Source: Cacajao melanocephalus (lineage: Eukaryota > Chordata > Mammalia > Primates > Pitheciidae). Taken from it: a stretch of 64,000 bases of DNA. Made by a program: the position numbers and the translations under genes. The stretch is from NCBI GenBank assembly GCA_963573385.1, contig CAUYLG010075545.1:22562-86561 (forward strand). The letters run 5' to 3'. Each line of letters starts with the position of its first letter. The first letter of the stretch is position 1. The notes under the pieces were generated by a model, which saw only the letters and a list, made by a program, of their open reading frames with translations, was not told the origin of the DNA and made no database searches. Shown here piece after piece: positions 49,126-61,189 of the stretch.

Positions 49126-49650
49126 CAGGCTTCTAAGACAGCCCTCATTGTCTGGGATCCTAAAATTCACATAATGTGCAATCCCTTTCCCCTGGTGCGT
49201 AGACTAGATTGAGTGACTTACTCTAATCAATAAACTGTTAAAAGTGATGGAATGTCACTTATGTGATATAGGTGCAAAAGGTATGTCTTTCATCTTTCTG
49301 GTAGACTCTTTACTGCCTTTTCAGCATGCATGCTTTGACGAAGTAAGCTGAATGTTGGAAAGGCCCACTGGCAATGAACTGTGGTCCTCAGCTCAACTGT
49401 CCACAAGAAGCTGAATCCAAGTGAGCTTGGAAGCAATTTTTTCCCAGTCAAACATTCAGAGGAGGTCTCAGTCCCTAGCCAACACCTTGATTATGGCCTC
49501 TGAGAGACTCTGAAGCAAAGGACCCATGTAATTTGTGCCCAAATTCCTGAACCACAGAAATTGTCAGACAGTAAATGTGTGTTGTTATAAGCTACTACAT
49601 TCTGGACAATTTATCATGTAGTATAGAAAATGAATGCAGCCCCCCCAAAA
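49126..49650 (+). mobile_element. MLT1-like MaLR LTR, sense
   Basis: Ordered LTR landmarks: 'aggcaggcttctaagacagc', 'gggatcctaaaattcacata', 'agtgatggaatgtcacttat', 'tttgacgaagtaagctgaat', 'ggaaaggcccactggcaatg', 'gtgagcttggaagcaatttt', 'tagccaacaccttgattatg', 'attcctgaaccacagaaatt', 'cagtaaatgtgtgttgttat', 'aagctactacattctggaca'. This order is familiar from an MLT1-type LTR. The 'cagtaaatgt' near 49570 is a worn polyadenylation region. No internal part is seen. Confidence 0.7.
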
Positions 49651-50132
49651 ATGTCCTCCTGAGAGTTAGAATATATTCCAGTTCATCTAGGATCAACAAA
49701 AATTATATTAACAACATCTTTCCAACAGTAACACAACTATTCTGTGAGTAAATGGAAAGCAGTGACTTTGTCACTGTGCCATTATCTTTTAGTTTTAATA
49801 GAAATCTATGGCTGCAGAGTAAATTATCTTAATCTTTTTGGAATAAGCCAATATTTAAAGATAATATGATTATATATAATCAGTTCCTATGTACAGCTGC
49901 TGACAATTTTAGGGTACTCATATGTAACCTTTTTAAAAGTAAAAGTTCTCTAGAATAAATTAAATAATTGCCTTAAAAGCTACATCAGGATATCTCTCAG
50001 TAACTTTTGTAGACATGTAGAATATATTACAAAGATCAAGAAACTCCAAATCTCAAATTAAATAAAACATATATTGAATGCATTATAAAATGCAGACTGT
50101 TTAAAGATGAAGATAAAGTTAGAATTATAATT
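49651..50132. other. No recognised feature
   Basis: AT-rich DNA with nothing recognised. Confidence 0.5.
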
Positions 50133-50187
50133 TTTTGAAATATAGGGAGACATTTTGAAATATAGGGAGTTGAAATATAGGGAAAGG
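50133..50187. repeat. Three-copy short tandem repeat (17-20 bp)
   Basis: 'ttttgaaatatagggag' occurs at about 50133-50152, 50153-50169 and, with a slightly shorter start, 50170-50187. Spacer differences are 'aca' and none. A local minisatellite-like expansion. Confidence 0.92.
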
Positions 50188-50244
50188 TTCTGGGACTCAG
50201 TATTCAGTTAGGTTTAGGTCTGGCAGTCGTTAGATATGTGAGAG

Positions 50245-50480
50245 ACAATTTAGTGTGGTGAGTGGAAACATAAATTTTGAAACCAGCCAACCTCAGTTAT
50301 TCTTCTTGCTCTGCCACCTACAGCTTTGAGACATTGGACAATCTCTTCAAGCTTGTTTCCTCATCTCTAAAATGAAGATAATAAGAGCATCTACTTCAGA
50401 CGAGGATTAGAGGAGATAATACACATGTAGCATTTGAAATAGTTTCTGGCAGATGGTAGAGGGTTAAAAATGCTAGCTAA
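50245..50480 (+). repeat. MIR SINE, sense
   Basis: Full-length-type copy: 'agtgtggtgagtggaaacat' start, 'gctctgccacctacagcttt', 'gagacattggacaatctctt', 'tttcctcatctctaaaatga', 'agataataagagcatctact', 'ttctggcagatggtagaggg'. Confidence 0.88.
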
Positions 50481-50649
50481 ACTACAAAAAATAATCCTGT
50501 GAATATGACTTACCTCTATGCATCATGGGATTTCAAACTACAAAATAAGAGCTTGAATAAGACAAATTTTCAAAGCAATCTTCAGTCTTAAAATCTTGAC
50601 TATTTTTGTTTACATTCACTGAAAATACTCGAAAACAGTAGAAAAAGTA

Positions 50650-51200
50650 TATTTATTCCTTTATTCATTCAATCAATATATATTTATAATGTTCCTATTA
50701 TATTCTAGATAGTGTACTAGATGCTGATGATACTATGATAAAAACCTATCCCTGACTTCTAGGAGTGGATCTAGAGAACTAGCATAAGGTAATTGTCAAG
50801 AGCCCCGCCTCTGGAATCAGACTCTCTGAATTTTAGGGTTTTAAGATGTTGGGCAATTTTCTTAATTCTCAGTGCCCCAATTTCCTCTCCTTTGAAATGG
50901 GAATAATAGTTACAATCCCATAAATTTATTATGAGGATCAACTGAGTGAATATAGGTGAAGCTCATACATGGAACTTGGAGTACCCTAAGTATTCAATAA
51001 ATATCATTATTGTCAGGAGAAGAGTCGGGCAAGAAGTTAAGCACAGTGTGGTAAGTGTGTTGATGTTGGGGTGGCGGGAGAGGATGTTGGGGTGGGGTGC
51101 ACAGGAAGCTAGAGCAGTAAAACACAGAGGATGCCAAACAGCATGGGACGCTCAAGAAGGTTTTCCAGAGGAGCCAGTATTTGATCTCATATAAAATAAT
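50650..51200 (-). repeat. L2 LINE fragment, antisense, interrupted by a MIR
   Basis: First part 50650-50765: 'ctttattcattcaatcaata', 'gatagtgtactagatgctga', 'tccctgacttctaggagtgg'. Second part about 51016-51200: 'gcacagtgtggtaagtgtgt', 'gaagctagagcagtaaaaca', 'caagaaggttttccagagga'. These two halves are in L2 antisense order, with a MIR between them. The direct near-repeat 'gatgttggggtggcggga' and 'gatgttggggtggggtgc' lies at 51063-51100. Confidence 0.6.
50778..51015 (+). repeat. MIR SINE, sense, nested in L2
   Basis: 'gtaattgtcaagagccccgc', 'ctctggaatcagactctctg', 'gggcaattttcttaattctc', 'tttcctctcctttgaaatgg', 'gaataatagttacaatccca', 'tgaggatcaactgagtgaat', 'aagtattcaataaatatcat'. Nearly complete, inserted inside the antisense L2. 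Confidence 0.88.
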
Positions 51201-53181
<1,981 letters not shown>

Positions 53182-53779
53182 TTATAATTGAGAAATATTC
53201 AAATTCCATCTCTTACTCTTCAACCCCACCACTACTACCTTAAGTTAGGACTTCATTCCCTCTTGCTTGGGCTGTAAGTACAAGATGAAATGCTAATTCT
53301 CATTCATGTCACATTCAACATCACGGCTTGGTTGAAGATTTGGAACATAGGTTTGTCAAGTGTGCAGATAACCAAAGTTGTGATTAAAATTTTAAAATAA
53401 CTAAGAGAGTGGTTTGGAATGTTCCGAATGTAAGGAAATGATAAAGGCCTAAGGTGACAGATACAATCACCCTGATTTGATCATTATACATTATATGCAT
53501 CTATCAAAAGATCACATGACCCCATAAATAGTTGCACACAATGGCACAACTATTAAGTATTCATAATGAATAAAAATGTAATATATATATATAATCTGTT
53601 GGACAAGAGGCTCAAGATTCTTACAGTTCTCAACGGGCTTGAACACTGAGCACACTGATAAAGTACAATTTAATATAGATAAATCGAAAGATCTACCTTT
53701 AGCTTAAAATAAATTTTAAAAAGTATGGATAAGAAAGAACAGGCATAAAAGTTGTTCACATAAAGAAACCTGGGGGCTT
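53182..53779. other. Unassigned DNA with short (AT)n
   Basis: A short TA run lies at 53581-53594. No family or gene recognised. Confidence 0.5.
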
Positions 53780-54012
53780 AATTGGGATTGTATGATCCAG
53801 TGGTATGGTAAAGCTACTAAGAATAATTAAAGTCTAGGTTGAAATAAAAGAAGTAGAATGTCCTTGGGACAAAACAGACCCTTGGTTTTCTGCACTGTTA
53901 GGAACATGTGATCTTGTGTGCAGTCCTGAAAATACTGTGCTTAGCTCTATAGTTTAAGGTAAAATTGACCAGACCACAGCAATGAAAACAGATAAGGAAA
54001 GAATGCATAGAG

Positions 54013-54164
54013 TTGAGTTCATAAGAAAAAGTTACCTGGACAATTGGTATATTTGGGCTATGTGTACACAGCCAGTTTTCCTCCCCTGTCCTTGCTAATT
54101 GTTTGAGAGTCAAATCCAAGTGGTAAAAAAGAGAATAGTAACTATAGTTGTATGCATGAAGCAA
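54013..54164 (+). repeat. Copy A of a 152-bp direct duplication
   Basis: Begins TTGAGTTCATAAGA and ends TATGCATGAAGCAA. About 93% identical to 55195-55345 (by hand: nine substitutions and a single A indel). Identity stops abruptly at both edges. Copy A lies inside the CR1/L3 fossil, and its 'acaattggtatatttgggct' could be part of that LINE, which would make A the donor. Confidence 0.93.
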
Positions 54165-54234
54165 AAGGAAATGTTAGGGAGTTAAAATAGCCTTCCTAAA
54201 GTACTACAACAACAGTAATGATGTAATAGCAGAC

Positions 54235-54400
54235 CACTGATAAATTAGTGTTTTCTATGTGCTCAAGTGTGTTAGCACTTTAAACAGGTGTGCTTTGACT
54301 CTTGCATAAATCCTAGATGGTAGACAGTATTAAATCCCTTTTATCAGATGAGAACTCTGATGCTCAGAAAGAGCAAGTTGCCTAAAGTTACTTTTATCCC
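54235..54400 (-). repeat. MIR SINE, antisense
   Basis: 'gttttctatgtgctcaagtg', 'tgttagcactttaaacaggt', 'cttttatcagatgagaactc', 'tgatgctcagaaagagcaag' and 'ttgcctaaagttac' are in reversed MIR order. It sits inside the CR1/L3 fossil. Confidence 0.6.
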
Positions 54401-54690
54401 ACATGTTTGAAAGCATTTGTGAAGAAAGACTTATTCTTTCCAGAAGGAAATGAATGGAATCTACAACTTGATACAGAATATAATTTCCTAGAATTATTAA
54501 CTGCAGTAGAGTGAAGTTGTCTGCTCACCTAATAATCAGTTCTCCTTTGCTGCATGTGATCAAGCCAAGATGAACTGTCAGGGATGGAATCTACAGAAAT
54601 AAAGTATTCCTGTGCTTGCTGGGAGGTGAGGTTAAGTAACCCTCAGGTTTCCTTCCAATATATGGGTCTATGATTCTGATGCTGAGAAAT

Positions 54691-55194
54691 GGGGTACTTT
54701 TGTTGCCTTGGCATTACATACTATCTAGGTCAAGTCAAAATGAATCAGATAATAAATATATTACATTAAATTAAAAAGTCATTCAAACCAGTTGTTAGGC
54801 TGAACTGACAGGCTTCTTCAATCAAAACAGTCATTCAAATTATCCTTTGTAATCATATCCTTTAATCTACTTCTGTGATTGGTTACATTTCATTTGAATT
54901 TCTTATTTTTAAGGCAATTTTATATCATCTACATATAATATTAATAGCAAGATTAATAACAGTTTTTAACCACAGGTTATAGAGTATAATGACTTCAAAA
55001 TCTGAATAGGGTAGGCCTCTATTATTTCTGAAAATATATTCATACCACAACTGAAAGAAAATTCTATACAAAGTATGGCAATACAAAATAAGAAGCCTCT
55101 TGAACATGCATTCTCTCTGGAATATAAATTCCTCAAATATGACAGGAGGCTTGTTGTAAGTGGAGGGAATCCTCCTGATTGAGATCAAATCACA
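54691..55194. other. No recognised feature
   Basis: AT-rich DNA between the CR1/L3 end and copy B of the duplication. An 87-codon minus frame at 54925-55188 has no domain. Confidence 0.5.
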
Positions 55195-55345
55195 TTGAGT
55201 TCATAAGAGAAAGTTACCTGTACAATTGGTATATTTGGGCCATGTGTACAAAACCAGTTTTCCTCCCCTGTTCTTACTAATTGTTTGAGAGTCAAATCCA
55301 AGTGGTAAAAAGAGAATAGTAACTATAGTTGCATGCATGAAACAA
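55195..55345 (+). repeat. Copy B of a 152-bp direct duplication
   Basis: Same orientation as 54013-54164, offset 1,182 bp. The flanks do not match those of copy A. Upstream of B is 'gagatcaaatcaca' and downstream 'gaatagtgaaattgag', so only this block was copied. Confidence 0.93.
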
Positions 55346-55729
55346 GAATAGTGAAATTGAGAGAACCTAGAGCACGTACTTATTAGATGGTGAGGAAGAA
55401 CCATAAAACCACAGGGTTGTCTTCATATAGACACAAAGACAGATACAGGCTATAGCAATACAAATTTAACTCATTTTTTTAGTACTTTTTCTTTTTTTAA
55501 AAAAAATATTTCTAGTGTCTACAGTGTGTCATAGGTGCTAGTGGCAGGCATGAATAACTTCTAAGAACCAGTCTCTAGTATCTAGGGTTCACATTTAAAA
55601 GAAAGCAAAGTGAATTTTCAATAGCTGAAGAGTTTATATCTTGACCAAATCCAATCTCTTATTTTGTATTCTCATCCTCCTATGTACCTCTTCTTTGTTG
55701 AGTTAAAATTATTTGTGTGACCCCTTGAT
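55346..55729. other. Mostly unassigned DNA
   Basis: An A run lies near 55498-55508. 'cagtgtgtcataggtgctag' near 55521 is faintly like antisense L2. Nothing firm. Confidence 0.45.
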
Positions 55730-55880
55730 TGATACTCAGTTCCTCACTGGCGTTTACATCCATGAGGGGAGAGATGATGTTTGCTTGTGCTCACCTTTGT
55801 CTCAAGCTTTAACACAATGCTTGGGGGTATACATGATACCACCCAATAAATATTCAGTGAATAAATAAATTAATAAATGC
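55730..55880 (+). repeat. L2 LINE 3' terminus, sense
   Basis: 'catccatgaggggagagatg', 'tttaacacaatgcttggggg' and 'aataaatattcagtgaataa' then 'ataaattaataaatg' follow the L2 end (cttgagggcagggac, cctagcacagtgcctgg, caataaatgtttgttgaatg). Confidence 0.65.
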
Positions 55881-57209
55881 AGCCTTGGAGAGCAAATTTT
55901 TATTAACTGCAGGCTTTATAAGGCATATGCACCAGCTCTGGGACAGGCTTTATTACATACGAAGAAAGTCTTTGCAGAAAAGTCCAAGGCAAGACCATCC
56001 TCACACTGTTGGAGAAAAACTACCAATAATTATATCATTTTTGAAAACTAAGAAGAGCAATAAACCCTACACATCCACCTTAAATTGGCCGAAATCTCGA
56101 ACATTTTTCCATCCTTACTTTATGCAATTTTATCACTGCAATACACTTTTTTTCTGTAAAGCTGAGCTAGATTTCTGGCTTTTCAGATTGTTCTTCATAA
56201 GCTCCTAACACACAACAGGTTTGTCATGAGTTACCAAGCAATAAGAATTGGCATCAGGCAATATGGATAACACCACCATACCACATCTTAAAAATACCTT
56301 TTCACTAGGCATACAAAAAGATAACGTGATACAGATTTTGCAGGCTTGCTTGAGTGTTGCCTTTAACCACTCTCTCTAGGCTAAAACGAGCAGAGAATAC
56401 TCCACAGTTGATCTGTGTACAATCTGTAAAATGTTCATTACAACTGTTACAGAATAGAGGCATTGAGACCATATTCATATTCACAAAAAAATACTTTACA
56501 GATCTGATGTGATATTTTTAAAGTTTGGGAATATTTTGTTTTATAATAAATATTCCATAAAATGATATAGTTCTAATTTTTTGTTGTACAATGAGTAGCC
56601 CTTTTAATGACAGACAAAGGAAATTAAAGAAAACTTCTATATATCCATTCAATTTTGAAGCCTGTAGCTTCAAGGGCTTGAAACAAAGACATTTGTAGAG
56701 GCTGTAATTATGTTAAGTGTGTGCTGTTGGCAAATTTACTAATTTTTAATTGCATTATTGCAGGAGGATAATAGAATACATCAGATTATAGCTAATGCAT
56801 CCTCAGTGACCTGGCAAATTCATTTTTATATGCTCACAAAGGTCTGTGTTTTTTAGAAACATAAACTTTCCTACTTATCACTATCCTGTCACCCACACAC
56901 ATTAGAAAGTGACGCAGGTTTTGATGTCTAGTAGGAAAAGCTCGATCTCTGTATTTCAGTAAGATTTTAAAGAATTCTTCGGATTGGAGAAGTTTGAATC
57001 TATTTTTCTGCAGGCCTTTTCTTTTTCAAGTGACTCACTGTAAGGAATAAGTACTGCTTAGCCAAGCTATTGTCAGATTTTTATTGAGAAAATATTCATG
57101 TCACAACAGAATTATCTGATTTATCATCTTAAGGTCTGTAGAAATCCACTGCACACCACAACCATGATTGTCTATCAAATTCAGAGCAGTAAACATGGGA
57201 ATTGTTTGC
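55881..57209. other. No recognised feature
   Basis: No repeat family recognised. The 107-codon plus frame at 55885-56208 has no domain. AT-rich. Confidence 0.5.
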
Positions 57210-57725
57210 GGGTTTGCTTATTTACTTATTTCTTCATTTTGTTAACTAATATCCTATCCATACTTTTCAGATTTCCTAATGTTCTTTTTCGGTCCAGAAT
57301 CCCATCCAGGATACCACCTTACATTTATTTAAGCTCCTCTTGCTTTTTTGATGACCTAAACATTTTAGAGGAATACTTCACAGGTATTTTGTAAAAATAA
57401 TGTCCCTAAATTGAGAATTTTCTAACGTTTTTGTCGCGATTAGATTGAAGTTATGGGTTTTGAAAAAGAGACCACAGAAGAAAAGTGCCATTCTGTAGTA
57501 TCGTCATAACATTGGTAAGCAGACAGACTATCAACATGACTTATCTCTGTTGACATTGACTTTGATTACCTGGCTTGAGGTCGTGTTTCTCAAGTTTCCC
57601 TTTTACCTCTTTCATTACAGTGCTCTTTAGAGGAATCACTATGTGCCATCCACACTTAATGAATGGGGAGTTATGCTCACCTCCTTGATGATAGAACAGC
57701 TACATAAACTATTTTAAATTATTCT
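57210..57725. repeat. Old L1 (L1M-type) 3'UTR-like fragment
   Basis: Ordered blocks I recall from old L1 3' sequence: 'aatcccatccaggataccac', 'cttacatttatttaagctcc', 'aggtattttgtaaaaataat', 'gtccctaaattgagaatttt', 'cgattagattgaagttatgg', 'gttgacattgactttgatta', 'cctggcttgaggtcgtgttt'. They parallel a block reading tccaggatcccacattgcat, ttttgtagaatgtccctcaa, tgattagattgaggttatgc, gatgttaactttgatcactt. Orientation not certain. Confidence 0.6.
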
Positions 57726-57864
57726 TCATAGGAGGCTTTTCCACTGGTATTTGAACAAGGGAATCTTAAATCAATCATCTGATTATCAACAAACCTTATA
57801 GGCTAAGAACGGTACTTAGGTTTATTGGGTATCGTTTTTTAAAAATGTTTTAAAAATAAGAAAT

Positions 57865-58050
57865 GGCTATAATTTGTTAATCATATTCTATATGCCAAGC
57901 TTTGTTATTAGGCATTCTGTGATTCTCATCTCGTAAAATGACTATTAGAACCTTAGAAGGAAAGCATTATTATTCTCATTTCATAGATGCAGAAATTTGA
58001 AGTTACAAAGGTTAAAGTAGCCTGCCCAATTAACACCTATAATCTATCAC
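57865..58050 (-). repeat. MIR SINE, antisense
   Basis: 'tcatattctatatgccaagc', 'tgtgattctcatctcgtaaa', 'agcattattattctcatttc', 'atagatgcagaaatttgaag' and 'aaaggttaaagtagcctgcc' follow reversed MIR order. Confidence 0.75.
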
Positions 58051-58069
58051 TTGCTGAAAGGAAAACTAC

Positions 58070-58112
58070 TCACACATATACACCCCCCCCACACACACAT
58101 ACATACATATAA
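58070..58112. repeat. (CA)n / C-run compound repeat
   Basis: 'cacacatatacacccccccc' then 'acacacacatacatacatat'. A short compound repeat with a C8 run. Confidence 0.9.
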
Positions 58113-59999
58113 GGACATTATGTCTTAAAAAATAACACCTTCCCATACAACAGATGCAGGAAGCATATCAAAGACTGTGATTTATCTTTTTGTTAAAGAA
58201 GAAAAGTGTTGGCTAACTGGAGGTTTCTGATTTTGCCCCATTCATTTCCCATCATAAAGAATGTAAATGACTCCCTCATCTCCACTACCCCTGGCACTGG
58301 CCATCCCTGGTTTGAGCTCTCCAGTTCCAGGGGTTGTGGTCATTTAAGCGAATAAGACTTTATGACATAAAATCATGAGAATGCAAGAGGAGTGTGTGTT
58401 TTTAAGAGGATGTAAATTTCCCAGTGAGCATACTTTATTTCTAGGCATAAATATGTGTTTGCTTAAATATCTACATGGTTCATATAACAAGACCATCATT
58501 CTTGCTCAGCAAACATGGAATTTCTGTTTTCACAGAACCAGATTTCTATTCAAACGTTTTATCATAAACTGGCAGAACTACCAAGGCATGCATATTCTTA
58601 ATATTAACCAGGAATTTCTTTTTGCTATACAAAGTCACAAAAAGCTTTATAAGGCATGATCCACTTGGTATATGATGAAGAGCATTTCACAGTTTGCTAT
58701 TACAGAATGCACATGCCTACAAATGTGTAATGACCCAATTGAAAACACAAGGTTAGAGTCAGATTATCTGAAAGAAAAGAAAAAGCTCATATGAGACATC
58801 TTGGTCAGCAAATATCACTCAATGTACCCTAATGCCTCTCAGAACAGACTCTTGGTACTTAAGTGATTCTTCACTTAATTTGTTAATGCCTTTATTTTCA
58901 AAATGAAACCATAGAGCTTTACTTTTTCAGTAGGATTCACTCAATTCTCAAGGATCAAACTGACTTAAAAGAATAAAATCATTCCTTTAGATAAACATGT
59001 ATGTAACACAAATAGAACAGTGCAGTGTATATTCTGCCTGATAGTACTGTACAAGTGTGTCTGTTTAAGTGACAGAAGTCACAATGTAAGGCTCATTAAT
59101 CTTAGACATAGTAAGTAATTTAACTCAAGTCCTGAACATTCTGTGCTGTAAAACCTGCAAATGCATAGGGTATACAAAAGAATGGAGTGACAAATGGAAC
59201 TCTTTACCTCTATCTGAGTCAATAAATTCTAAAGCACCTTAGGATCGTCCTTTCCTTCTCTCATTTAGAAAAATGAGAATGGAGTCAATCTCATGTTATA
59301 TAATATTAAGAATTACTCTTAAAGTCATCTGAAATTAACAGTTCCATATGAAACAAATGCAGAAATATTTGCATTTTTAAAATTTAGTACTTATTTCCTG
59401 AGCAACGCACTCTTGTGATGACCCCAGTTCTAAAATCCCAGTGTTATCTTTGATGAAGACTTCTGGTTTATTTTTATTTACTTATGTTCATTATGATATT
59501 TTCTCTCAGAATTCAACCTGTTCTGTAGTTCTCTAGCTGCTTCTCCCTCCTTTGCTAACCTTATTACTGTATTAATTTAGGGAAGTGTCAGGGCTGTGTA
59601 GGCCACTCTCCCTAGCATCCCAGCTTCCAATTATCCACCCTTGCATAATGCAACCACAGAATCCAAGCCCATTGTTTCACTACTGTTACTGTTTATGCAT
59701 ATGTCCTTTAAAAGTTTGACGGTTTCTACCATCGTGTTTGTCACCTTCCCTGTAAAATTCCATTCCCTAAGAGTGAGTTTCCCGACCTATCACACCTACT
59801 CATTCATTTATCTCTGTGGTCATATGTCCATTCATCTCTTCATCAATCTGTTTATTAACTACAATATGGAGGATAAAGCAGGAGGGAGGCAGGGAATTTG
59901 TTGGGTCACAGTTTGCATAAAGTTAAGGATGAAGAATAAATCATGATGTTGTAACAGAATTGCTACATTTAGACATGGCTAGAACATATAGAACAATGG
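58113..59999. other. No recognised feature over 1.9 kb
   Basis: No family recognised with confidence. The antisense L2 that follows may start earlier, near 59860. Frames at 58375-58659 (94 codons) and 59641-59946 (101 codons) have no domain. Confidence 0.45.
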
Positions 60000-60190
60000 A
60001 GAAATTGTGAAAGATGAGACTGGAGTGGAAAGCCAGGGCCACATTACAGAAATAGAATTAAGAGTCTGAACTTCATTCTGAGGATACCATGGGTCCATTG
60101 ATGTGTTTTCACTAAGGGAATGGCAGGAATAGTTCTGATTTTTGGAAAAGCTCTGGCTGTCAGTACAGTTTGCATTGGGATAGATATTAA
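60000..60190 (-). repeat. L2 LINE fragment, antisense
   Basis: 'tgagactggagtggaaagcc', 'agggccacattacagaaata', 'gagtctgaacttcattctga', 'gatgtgttttcactaaggga' and 'ggaaaagctctggctgtcag' parallel the antisense L2 blocks (ggagtttggactttatcctg, gggttttaagcagggg, agaaagatcactctggctgc). Confidence 0.6.
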
Positions 60191-60862
60191 GATCTTGTGA
60201 AATAATTTCATACTTATCATCTCACATAATCATAACTTCAATCTCCTGTATTTATTCCCATTTTCTTTGCTACATTAAGTCTTGGAGAATTTAACCTTGA
60301 TTTTATATTCTGCAAAACTAGCTCATTCACTTACCTTCTGTTTTATAACTTCTGTTTGTCTCAAACAAAATTTCTTAAATGTATTTCTTCCTTTGAATAA
60401 AAAGAATAAAATTAGCTGAGGATTTTGGACTACCCTGACTCAAATTCTTTCTCTATAATTCACCATTATTAGTGCTTTCAACATAAACCTTTACATGAAA
60501 GTAGAGAAAAGGGGAAGTAGGAAATGAAAGTGGGTATAAAATGAATAAATGACCATCACATGAGAAAAGTAAATTGAGAGCTGGTCTTACAGGAAGGAAA
60601 CTGCTCAGGTAGTAAAAAATGAAGTTACCAATGGAAAAAACCCTGTCCCAAAATATTTCTTCTAGATTTTTTTCTACAAGATTGTGCTACTATTTCTGAA
60701 GATCTTTTTATATTTGTTTTCCCTGTAACAGTTATTTTGAAAAATAATGAAAATTTTAATATGGTCAAAATTTCATGGAGTCAAGATTCCATCTTTTTTT
60801 TACTTCAATCCCACTTCTTTTTATTTGGCCTCAGTCTAAATATACCTATTTTTTAAAAATCT
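60191..60862. other. No recognised feature
   Basis: AT-rich DNA with nothing recognised. Confidence 0.5.
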
Positions 60863-61189
60863 GCCAGGTGCAGTGGCTCATGCCTGTAATCCCAGCATTT
60901 TGGGAGGCTGAGGTGGGGGAATCACCTGAGGTTAGGAGTTCGAGACCAGCTTGGCCAACCTGGCAAAACCCCACTCTACTAAAAATGTAAAAATTAGCCT
61001 GGTGTGGTGGTGCGTGCCTGTAGTCCCAGCTACTCAGGGAGGCTGAGGCAGAAGAATAGCTTGAACCCGGGAGGCAGAGATTGCAGTGAGCTGAGATTGC
61101 ATTACTGCACTCCAGCCTGGGCAACAGAGCGACACTCCATCTCAAAAAAAAAAAAAAAAAAAAACGAAAAAAGAAAAAAGAAAAAAAGT
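60863..61189 (+). mobile_element. AluSx-type SINE, sense
   Basis: Full-length Alu from GCCAGGTGCAGTGGCTCATG, with S-type 'cacctgaggttaggagttcg' and 'ttggccaacctggcaaaacc'. The A tail has about 20 A's followed by a (GAAAAAA)n extension at about 61165-61188, a tail-born microsatellite. Frames on both strands here are Alu translations. Confidence 0.96.

Larger units (their letters stand above)
53780..54690 (+). repeat. CR1/L3 LINE 3' region, sense, interrupted
   Basis: Left part about 53780-54012: 'gtcctgaaaatactgtgctt', 'agctctatagtttaaggtaa', 'accagaccacagcaatgaaa' recall CR1/L3 (gaatactgtgttcagttctg). Right part about 54410-54690: 'gaagaaagacttattctttc', 'aactgtcagggatggaatct', 'gaggttaagtaaccctcagg', 'tttccttccaatatatgggt', 'ctatgattctgatgc'. 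The last matches the CR1/L3 3' end with its TCTATGATTCT-type terminal words. A MIR (54235-54400) lies between, as does a duplicated 152-bp segment. No coding frame survives. Confidence 0.5.

Noticed and set aside
50133..50187. CRISPR-like direct repeats
   Set aside because: Only three short head-to-tail copies with almost no spacers, in a mammalian genome. It is a minisatellite.
54013..55345. Paired LTRs of a short retroelement flanking 54165-55194
   Set aside because: The repeats do not begin TG or end CA, have no target duplications at their outer edges, and the DNA between them holds CR1/L3 and MIR sequence rather than retroviral coding regions.
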